From NCBI GenBank assembly GCA_025456225.1, contig JALOLB010000010.1, positions 1-34,059 of the forward strand: a stretch of DNA of 34,059 bases, written 5' to 3'. This document shows positions 22,888 to 30,200 of this stretch, one piece after another; within the stretch, counting starts at the first letter, position 1, and the number at the start of each line of letters is the position of its first letter. The position numbers and the translations under genes are program-made. This DNA is from Thermoanaerobaculaceae bacterium. GTDB taxonomy: Bacteria; Acidobacteriota; Thermoanaerobaculia; Thermoanaerobaculales; Thermoanaerobaculaceae. The notes under the pieces were generated by a model, which made no database searches, was not told the DNA's origin, and saw only the letters and a program-made list of their open reading frames with translations.

Positions 22888-23376
22888 CTACCGCGGGCCG
22901 CTGGCTGAGGCCACGCCCGACTCCCCCGAGCCGAGCCGGCGCGCGGCCGTCTCGACGACGAACCGCAGCAGGGGGATGCAGACCTTCTCCTTCACCGGGC
23001 AGAAGGCGTCGTGGGACCCGGGCTCGCGAAAGTCCACGCCGGTGAGCTGCCGGCACTGCACGCTCCCGAAGCGTGCCTCGACCGCGGCCATGAGCTCCTC
23101 CACGGCCTGGTAGACCCGGTCCTTGCCCTCGGCGTCCTCGGGCGTACTGCGGCCCAGGTGCAGGCCGACCGCCATGGCCGCACCGGCCACCGCCCCGCAC
23201 AGCAGGCCGCGCCGGGCTGTCCCGCCTCCGAAGGCGGTGGCCAGGCGCTGCAGCTCGCCCTGCACCCTCGCCTGGCCACCCCCCAGGGCCAGCAGCGCCG
23301 ACTCGGCGCAGTTGTACCCTCCCACGAAGTGCCCCACCGCCGTCTCCACCATCTCTGCGGTTTCCAGTGACCCCAT
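22888..23376 (-). CDS. C_GCAxxG_C_C family protein
   Basis: A 162-residue cytoplasmic protein with the spaced cysteines of this family: Cys23 in 'GGYNCAESALLAL', Cys60 in 'RRGLLCGAVAGAAMAVGL' (a variant of the GCAxxG signature), Cys108, Cys126 and Cys133. The family is thought to bind a metal or redox cofactor and is often found near redox genes in anaerobes; no enzymatic activity is established. ATG 23376 has AGGAGG six bases upstream. A GTCGAGA-type heptamer array lies 30 bases upstream. It is the last gene of a leftward group whose other members are a PhzF-like isomerase, an aminotransferase and a MocR regulator, but the spacing does not prove a single operon. Confidence 0.85.
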   Translation of the reverse strand: MGSLETAEMVETAVGHFVGGYNCAESALLALGGGQARVQGELQRLATAFGGGTARRGLLCGAVAGAAMAVGLHLGRSTPEDAEGKDRVYQAVEELMAAVEARFGSVQCRQLTGVDFREPGSHDAFCPVKEKVCIPLLRFVVETAARRLGSGESGVASASGPR

Positions 23377-23406
23377 CTGTGCCTCCTGCCCCCGGAAGGG
23401 TAGCTT

Positions 23407-23434
23407 GTCGAACGTCGAGAGTCGAAAGTCGAGC
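23407..23434. repeat. Heptanucleotide tandem repeat (GTCGARN x4)
   Basis: Units GTCGAAC, GTCGAGA, GTCGAAA and GTCGAGC run head to tail, 30 bases upstream of the C_GCAxxG_C_C gene start. A sister array with the same consensus is at 24307-24334. Confidence 0.85.
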
Positions 23435-23467
23435 CGTCCTTTTCTTGCCCGGGCGGTTGGGGGATCG

Positions 23468-23488
23468 CCTTGAGCCTTGAGCCTGCCA
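23468..23488. repeat. Heptanucleotide tandem repeat (CCTTGAG x2 plus a degenerate unit)
   Basis: CCTTGAG, CCTTGAG and CCTGCCA, followed by GGGCGGGCGG, lie ten bases downstream of the PhzF-like gene stop. The block, including the G-rich sequence before it, parallels the array at 6746-6773 after an unrelated gene. Confidence 0.8.
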
Positions 23489-23498
23489 GGGCGGGCGG

Positions 23499-24290
23499 TC
23501 AGACGAGCAGCTCCCCCTGGGCCACGGTCACCGCCTGGCCGCCGATCCTGACGCGTTCGCCGTCCTGGCGCACCCGCAGCACGCCGCCCCGCGCGGAGGC
23601 CTGGAACGCCGTCATCTCCGCCTTTCCGAGCCTTCCGACCCAGTAGGGCGTGAGGCAGCAGTGGGCCGAGCCGGTCACCGGGTCCTCGGCGATCCCCGCC
23701 CCCGGCACGAAGAACCGCGACACGAAGTCGAGGCCTTCGGTCGAGGCGGCCGCGGTGATCATCGCCCCGCGCACCCCGACCGTCCCAAGGCGCGTGTGGT
23801 CCGGACGGGCCTCACGCACTTCTTCCTCGGATTCGAGCTCCAGCAGCCAGTCGTCGTGCCAGCGCCCGACGTACCGCGGCGTCACGCCGAGGGCCTCGAC
23901 GAGGCCTGCCGGAGGGTCGCACGGTTGCTGGATCCGGGCCGGGAAGTCGAGCTCGATCCACTCCCCGTCCCGCCGCGCCAGCAGCACACCGCTCTGGGTG
24001 TGGAACCGCGCGGTCTCCCCGGGCGGAAGCACCCCCAGCTCCCAGAGCGTGTGCGCCGAGGCCAGGGTGGCGTGGCCGCACAGCTCCACCTCGACCTCGG
24101 GGGTGAACCACCGCAGGTCGAACCCTTCCGGACGCTGCACGAGGAAGGCGGTCTCGGAGAGGTTGAACTCCCGGGCCACGAGCTGCATCCAGGCAGCCTC
24201 CCGCGGCTCGGGCAGGACCAGGACCGCCGCCGGGTTGCCGGCGAACGGCCGGGGAGTGAAGGCGTCGACGATGGTGTAGCGCTGGGACAT
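23499..24290 (-). CDS. PhzF-family isomerase-like protein
   Basis: A 263-residue protein of the PhzF family (diaminopimelate-epimerase fold). The hallmark N-terminal sequence 'DAFTPRPFAGNPAAVLVL' (9-26) is followed by 'FNLSETAFL', where Glu46 is the catalytic acid/base. 'LCGHATLASAH' is the family's GHAT motif, and 'GIAEDPVTGSAHCCL' closes the second half. Length is normal and the active site intact. PhzF isomerises a dihydro-hydroxyanthranilate in phenazine synthesis, but most homologues, including those with no other phenazine gene nearby as here, have unknown small-molecule substrates. ATG 24290 has GGAGG five bases upstream, and a heptamer array lies just beyond that. Confidence 0.9.
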   Translation of the reverse strand: MSQRYTIVDAFTPRPFAGNPAAVLVLPEPREAAWMQLVAREFNLSETAFLVQRPEGFDLRWFTPEVEVELCGHATLASAHTLWELGVLPPGETARFHTQSGVLLARRDGEWIELDFPARIQQPCDPPAGLVEALGVTPRYVGRWHDDWLLELESEEEVREARPDHTRLGTVGVRGAMITAAASTEGLDFVSRFFVPGAGIAEDPVTGSAHCCLTPYWVGRLGKAEMTAFQASARGGVLRVRQDGERVRIGGQAVTVAQGELLV

Positions 24291-24306
24291 TGGACCTCCG
24301 AAGGCA

Positions 24307-24334
24307 GTCGAGAGTTGAGAGTCAAGAGTCGAGA
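24307..24334. repeat. Heptanucleotide tandem repeat (GTYRAGA x4)
   Basis: GTCGAGA, GTTGAGA, GTCAAGA and GTCGAGA, head to tail, 16 bases upstream of the PhzF-like start codon. The variants between units show the array is old. On the minus strand it contains TTGACT, which resembles a -35 box. Confidence 0.85.
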
Positions 24335-24360
24335 GATCCCCCTCCCACCCGGGGAGTGAC

Positions 24361-25572
24361 CTAGGCGGAGGCGGGGACGGTGGTGTCGGCGAGCATCTCG
24401 CGGATGGCGCGGGCAAGGCGCCGCACGCCCTCCTCGATGCGGGGCTCGGGCATCGCCGAGAAGTTGAGCCGCAGGGTGTTCTCGTGCCCGCCGTTGGGGA
24501 AGAACGAGCCGCCCGGCACGAACGCGACGTCGTGCTCGAGGCACCGTACCAGCAGGTCCCGGCCCGAGAGGTGCTGCGGCAGCTCCACCCACAGGAAGAG
24601 CCCGCCCGAGGGCCGCGTGAAGCGGATCCCCGCCGGGAGCTCGCGCTCGAGCGCCGCCACCATGACATCCCGGCGGCGACGGTAAAGCTCCCGGATGCGC
24701 CCGATGGCGGCATCCAGGTCGTACCCCCGCACGTAGTCAGCCGCGAGGCGCTGGCAGAGCGTCGAGGTGTGCAGATCGGCCCCCTGCTTGACGAGCACGT
24801 ACTTCTCGAGCAGCTCCACGGGCGCCGCGATCCACCCCAGCCGCAGGCCCGGGCAGAGGATCTTGGAGAACGTCCCCAGCATCACCACCTGGCCGTGGCG
24901 GTCCATGGCCTTGAGCGGGGGCCGGGCGACCCCCTCGAAGCGCAGCTCGCCGTACGGGTTGTCCTCCACGATCACGACCGGGAACCGGCTCGCCACGTCC
25001 CTTACCTGCCGCCGGCGCTCGAGCGACCAGGAGCGCCCGGAGGGGTTCTGGAAGTCAGGCACCACATAGATGATCTTGGGCCGGCGGCACCCGGCGAGGC
25101 GTTTTGCGAGCTCCTCGGGCAGCATCCCGTCGTCGTCGGTGGGCACCTCCACGAAGCGCGGCCGGTAGGCGGTGAACGCCTGGATCGCCCCGAGGTAGGT
25201 GGGGCTCTCACACAGCACCTCGTCCCCCTCGTCGAGCAGCACCTTGCCGGTGAGGTCGAGCCCCTGCTGGGAGCCTGACGTCACGAGAATCTCCGAGGCC
25301 TCGACGGAGGTGCCGAGCCGGCCGTTCATGCGGCCGGCGATCCACTCCCGCAGGTCCGCCTCGCCCTCCGTGGTGGAGTACTGCATCACCTCGCACCCCC
25401 GGCTGGCGAGCATCGTCCCGGCCACCGCCTGCATCTCGGCGACCGGGAACGTCTCCGGCGCGGGCAGCCCGCCGGCGAACGAGATGACGCTCGGCTTGCG
25501 CGTCAGCTTGAGGATCTCGCGGATCTCGGAGGCTTTCATCGCTTCCATCCGTTGGGCTAGCTGGATCTGCAT
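24361..25572 (-). CDS. Class I/II PLP-dependent aminotransferase (2-aminoadipate/LysN-like)
   Basis: A 403-residue fold-type I aminotransferase. It has 'ISFAGGLPAPETFP' (about 30-43), 'SGSQQGLDLTGKVLLDEGDEV' for cofactor phosphate binding, 'VVPDFQNPSGRSW', 'VEDNPYGELRF' with the Asp that contacts the pyridine ring, and 'GTFSKILCPGLRLGW' carrying the Schiff-base Lys. The C-terminal 'LRLNFSAM' supplies the carboxylate-binding Arg. This is the aromatic/2-aminoadipate (Aro8/LysN) subgroup. It starts at ATG 25572 with GGAGG seven bases upstream, 20 bases after the stop of the MocR regulator gene, so both are probably cotranscribed. Its sequence is close to the regulator's own C-terminal domain. 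Confidence 0.9.
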   Translation of the reverse strand: MQIQLAQRMEAMKASEIREILKLTRKPSVISFAGGLPAPETFPVAEMQAVAGTMLASRGCEVMQYSTTEGEADLREWIAGRMNGRLGTSVEASEILVTSGSQQGLDLTGKVLLDEGDEVLCESPTYLGAIQAFTAYRPRFVEVPTDDDGMLPEELAKRLAGCRRPKIIYVVPDFQNPSGRSWSLERRRQVRDVASRFPVVIVEDNPYGELRFEGVARPPLKAMDRHGQVVMLGTFSKILCPGLRLGWIAAPVELLEKYVLVKQGADLHTSTLCQRLAADYVRGYDLDAAIGRIRELYRRRRDVMVAALERELPAGIRFTRPSGGLFLWVELPQHLSGRDLLVRCLEHDVAFVPGGSFFPNGGHENTLRLNFSAMPEPRIEEGVRRLARAIREMLADTTVPASA

Positions 25573-25592
25573 GTTCGTTCCTCCCTGGAACG

Positions 25593-27098
25593 TCAGACAA
25601 TGGGGCGCGTCTCGGCGGTGCCGGCGGCCTGGGGGACGGCGTGGGCCTCCCCCAGCGCCGTGCACAGCCGGCGCACCCCCTCCCGAATCAGCTCGGGGCT
25701 CGAGAAGCTGAAGTTGAGCCGGATGTGGTCCTCGGCCGGCTCCGAGACGAGGCACGACCGTCCCGGCAGGTACGACACCCCGGCCGCGGCGGCGTGCGTG
25801 GCCAGAGTACGCGCGTCCACGTCCCCGGACAGCCGGCACCAGACGTAGAACCCGCCCTCGGGCCGCTGCCAGGTGACGCCCGCCGGGGCGCACGAGCGCA
25901 GGGTTGCCTCCATCGCGTCGAGGCGGGCGGCGTAGGCCTCGCGGACCCGCAGCAGGTGCGGGGCGTACAGCCCGTCTCGCAGGAAGCGGTCGACGAGCCA
26001 CTGCCCCGGCGTGTTGGTGTGCAGGTCCACGGCCTGCTTGGCGAGCATCATCTGCCGCTGGGCCGGTCGGGGGGCGACCAGGAACCCGAGGCGCAGCCCG
26101 GGGCTCAGGACCTTGGAGAACGTCGACAGGTAGAGCACGTAGCCGTGGGTGTCGAGGGTCCGGAGGGTGGGCACCGGCTCGCCGGCGTAGCGCAGGTCAG
26201 AGTAGGGGTCGTCCTCGAGCACCGGCACCTGGTAGCGATATGCCAGCTCGAGCAGGTGACGGCGGCGCTCGAGGCTCAGCACCGCGCCGGAGGGGTTCTG
26301 GAAGGTGGGGAGCGTGTAGATGAGCTTGGGGCGGTGGCGCTGCAGCACCCACTCCAGCACGTCGGTGCGCATCCCCTCCCCGTCCACCGGCACCCCCACC
26401 AGTCGTGCCTGGGCGGCCCGGAAGCACTGCAGGGCGCCGAAGAACGACGGCTCCTCCACGACCACCACGTCGCCGGGGTCCAGAAGCACTCGCGCCGCCA
26501 GGTCGAGGCCCTGCTGGGAGCCGGACAGCACCAGTACCTCCGAGGCGTCGCAGAGGATCCCGCGCCGGGCCAGCAGGCCGGCGATCGACTCCCGGAGCGG
26601 CGTGTGCCCCTCCGTGGGGCAGTGCTGGAGGAGCGCCGGCCCCACCTCGTCGAACAGCCGCCGAAGCACGTCCCGCAGCTCCTGCACGGGCAGCAGCTCG
26701 GGGGCCGGCAGCCCGACGGCCAGGGAGATCCCGTCCTGCCGTTCGGACATGGCGAGGAGATCGCGGACCAGCGGGTCGAGGGCGTCTGGCCCGACCCGGC
26801 GGAAGAGCTGCCGCCACGGCAGCGGCGGGACGTCGCTGGCGGGCGCCGCGGCAGCCTGACGGGGAGGCCGCACCGAGGTGCCCCGCCCCACGTGGGCGTC
26901 CAGCAGCCCCTCACCCTTGAGCTCGTCGTAGGCCTGCAGGACGGTCGAGCGGTTGACCCCGAGGGCGCGGGCGAGGCGGCGCTCCGGCGGCAGCCGGAAC
27001 CCCGCCGGCAGGGCGCCGGCAGCCACCATGCCGCGGATCTGGCGGCTGATCTGGCGGTACACCGGCTCGTGGCTGTCGCGGTCGATGACCAGCTCCAT
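25593..27098 (-). CDS. MocR/PdxR-type transcriptional regulator (GntR winged helix plus aminotransferase domain)
   Basis: A 501-residue protein. The first ~75 residues are a GntR-type winged helix: 'EPVYRQISRQIRGMVAAGAL', 'RLPPERRLARALGVNRSTV', 'AYDELKGEGLLDAHVGRGT'. The C-terminal fold-type I domain has 'SGSQQGLDLAARVLL', 'LPTFQNPSGAVLS', 'EDDPYSDLRY' and the PLP Lys in 'STFSKVLSPGLRLGF'. MocR proteins use PLP, alone or as an amino-acid adduct, as an effector and usually control a neighbouring aminotransferase, transporter or PLP gene. Here the target is probably the downstream aminotransferase and perhaps its own promoter. ATG 27098 is chosen over 27116 because GGGAGG sits six bases upstream and the fold begins right after it. 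Confidence 0.92.
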   Translation of the reverse strand: MELVIDRDSHEPVYRQISRQIRGMVAAGALPAGFRLPPERRLARALGVNRSTVLQAYDELKGEGLLDAHVGRGTSVRPPRQAAAAPASDVPPLPWRQLFRRVGPDALDPLVRDLLAMSERQDGISLAVGLPAPELLPVQELRDVLRRLFDEVGPALLQHCPTEGHTPLRESIAGLLARRGILCDASEVLVLSGSQQGLDLAARVLLDPGDVVVVEEPSFFGALQCFRAAQARLVGVPVDGEGMRTDVLEWVLQRHRPKLIYTLPTFQNPSGAVLSLERRRHLLELAYRYQVPVLEDDPYSDLRYAGEPVPTLRTLDTHGYVLYLSTFSKVLSPGLRLGFLVAPRPAQRQMMLAKQAVDLHTNTPGQWLVDRFLRDGLYAPHLLRVREAYAARLDAMEATLRSCAPAGVTWQRPEGGFYVWCRLSGDVDARTLATHAAAAGVSYLPGRSCLVSEPAEDHIRLNFSFSSPELIREGVRRLCTALGEAHAVPQAAGTAETRPIV

Positions 27099-27131
27099 GC
27101 ACTCCTCCCGGTCCAAGCTGCTTCATGGACC

Positions 27132-27236
27132 GATCCAATAGCACACTAAATCCCAGCCAATCACCGCGCAAGGGCCAATGAACTCCGAAATCGTGCCAGC
27201 CAATTGAATTGGATTCGGCGCAAGCTCAAGAATTGG
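27132..27236. promoter_or_regulatory. Cluster of CCAAT/ATTGG repeats in the divergent promoter region
   Basis: The unusually AT-rich gap between the MocR gene and the large surface-protein gene has CCAAT at 27135, 27157, 27175 and 27200 in direct orientation, and ATTGG at 27208 and 27232. CCAATT-G-AATTGG (27200-27212) is a perfect inverted repeat. MocR regulators commonly bind arrays of direct repeats in such divergent regions, so these are candidate operators. Binding is an inference. Confidence 0.45.
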
Positions 27237-27297
27237 ATGGTCTCATCGCGAGCTGGTCGGCATTGTGTTTACCGGCGGCTTGTACGATCCTTCGCGG

Positions 27298-30200
27298 ATG
27301 CGCCATTCGCCCCCCGTCCGCCCACGGTCCCTCAGCCTCGTCCCGACCCTCCTGCTCGCGCTCGGCCTCGGGGGAATCCCCGCCACCGCATCGGTGGCCC
27401 CAGACGACAACCACCCCTTCGCCATCTTCGTCGGCAGCGACGGCTACCGGTTCTCCCCGGCGCTGCCAGGCAAGCTCGGCACCGAGAGGCTCTACGCGAT
27501 CATCTCGCACCCCGACGCGGCCGCTCGCCAGGCGCTGGGGCCGATGCTCTGGACCCTCGAGCTGCGCGGCCCCGACGGCGCCGGCAGCGTCGTCAGGACG
27601 GCCGGCGGCAAGGCGTGGCCGGACGAGGTGGGCAGCGCCCTCGTCGAGTTTCACTGGGACGGCCGCACCGACCGTGGCGACCTGGCGCCGGCCGGGCTCT
27701 ACACCTTCACGTTCGGCGCCCGCCTCGTGCCCATGGCGGCCGTGAAGGGCCGCCCGATCGAGACCTACGAGGACGCGGGGGGCATCCCCGAGGCCGAGGA
27801 GGCCGACCCCACCACCGACGAGGTGGTGGTGGACCCCACCCTCACGGTTGAGGACAGCTTGAACCTGCGCGCCAGCCGGGCGATGGGCGTCTGCGACACC
27901 CCCCAGAACACGCCGCTCGAGGCGGGCTTCGGGTACAACTTCTACTACGGCTCGAACCACAGCCACTCCAACTACTCCGACGGCGGCCACCCGACGAGCT
28001 CCTGCAGCACAGGGGTCGGCACCGGGACCTTCGACCCGGCCGCCGTTTACGACTACGCCCGCACCACCGGCGGCGTCGACTTCTGGGTCATCTCCGACCA
28101 CAACCACCTCTTCGATGACGCCGTCTCGGCCTCGAACCCGCCGGTCACCGAGGCCAAGGTCCTCCAGCGCTACCAGGACGGCCGCGCGGCCGCCACCGCC
28201 GCGACCGTCGACGGTGCCTTCGTTGCGGTCTGGGCCCAGGAGTTCGGAGTCATCTCCAACGGCGGCCACGTCCTCACCTACGAGACCCCGGGGCTGTTCG
28301 GGTGGGAGACGTGCTCCGACTGCAACAGCGTGACCCCCCAGTGCACCCCCGGCACCAACTGCTACTTCGACTGGTACGTCCCCAAGCTCACCCATTACCT
28401 GACCCTCTACGCCCAGTCGGTGGCCCACCCCTCGCCGGCAGGCCCACTCGGCAGCCTGGCCCACCCGCAGTCCGGTGACTACGACAACTACGCCTTCGAC
28501 GCCAACGCCGACGATGCCATGCAGGGCATCGCGGTGCGGAGCGGTCTCGCCAGCTCGTCGTCGACCTCGTGCCTCGATGCCAACGTCGGCTCGACGAACT
28601 ACTTCTCCCGCTGGATGACCGCTCTCAACAAGGGCTTCCACCTCGGCCCCACCGCCGAGCAGGACGCCCACTGCAACAACTACGGCGTGGCCAACCCCAC
28701 CCGCACCGTGTACCTGCTGCCCAACGGCACCGCGCCGGTCCTCACCAAGACCGCCATCCTCGCGGCTCACCGCACCCGCCACTTCTTCGCGACCGAGGAC
28801 ACCAACGCCCAGATCATCTTCGCCACCGGCGACTCGAGCCACATCATGGGCGACATCTTCACCGTGCCAACCTCCGTGACCCTGCGGGCAGCCGCCTTCG
28901 ACCCGGGCGGCGACGCGGTCTCCACCATCGAGCTCTGGCGCGGCCAGATCGGCGCCGGTGTCCCGACCACGGCATACCAGACGGTGAGCAACCAGTCGAC
29001 CTTCATCACCACCGACTCCCCGACCCCGGGCACCTACTACTACTTCATCCACGCCGTGCAGCAGGACGGCCACGACATCTACACCGCGCCGATGTGGATC
29101 ACCTTCACCGGCGCTCCGCCGTGCACCACCCCGCCGGATCTCGCCGGCGTGCCCACGGCCACGGACGTGGCCGCCTGCGCCGACTCCGGGGTCACCGTCG
29201 CCTGGACCGACATCGGCGACTGGGGCGACGCCGGCAGCTCCGGGAGCCGGTCCATCGAGGTCCTTCGCTCCACCAACGGCTCCACCTGGACCTCGTGCGG
29301 AGTCGATGCCGACCTGACGTCCCCGTTCGTCGACACCGGCGGCAGCAACGGCACCTCGTACCTCTACCGCGTCAGGGCCACCAACCGGTGTGGCGCCGTG
29401 GCCCAGATCGGCACCACCACGCCCACCGCCGACGTGGTCAGCGGGCCGGTCTTCGCCGGCGTCCAGTCCGTGACCGATGTGAGCGTCTGCCAGCTCAGCG
29501 GCGTGCAGGTGCAGTGGCAGGCCCCCTCGAGCTGGAACGACGGCTGCGCCTCGAGCTGCGTGCGCACGTTCGTCGTCTATCGCGACGGCTCGCCGGTCTC
29601 CCCGGCGCTCGGTGCGTCCTCGACCTCCTATCTCGACGTCACGGTGCCGGCCGGCAGCCACAGCTACCGGGTCGAGGCGACGAGCCACACCGGCTGCGCC
29701 AACGACGGCGGTGTCGCCCTCGCCGGCTCCGACGCCACCAACGACGGCTCCGCACCGACGATCACGCTCGGTCCTGCCACGACGCCGGCGGTCAACTCGG
29801 TGACGATTGCCTGGACCACCAACGAGGCGTCGGACAGCCGGGTCGAGTACGGCCTGACCGCGACGTATGGCAGCACGGCGTCGAGCCCTGCCCTGGTCAC
29901 CGCCCACTCCGTCACGATCACGGGCCTGACGGCCGCGACGCCGTACCACGTCCGGGTCGGCTCGGCCGACGGCTGCGGCAACGGCCCCACCTGGTCCCCG
30001 GACGGCACCTTCACGACCCTCGCCACGCCGGTCGGTCTCGACATCTCGGGCTGGAAGCTCGTGCAGCACAGCCCGCCGAGCACGACCCGCACGTACACCT
30101 TCCCCGCCGGCACCCTGATCGCCCCGGGCGAGTACGTGGTGGTCGGCCGCAACGCGAGCCAGGCGGCGTTCGAGACCTTCTGGGCCACCCAGACCCCGGG

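Noticed and set aside
23499-24290. Phenazine biosynthesis locus suggested by the PhzF-like gene
   Set aside because: No phzA/B, D, E or G homologue lies nearby, and most PhzF relatives are not involved in phenazine synthesis.
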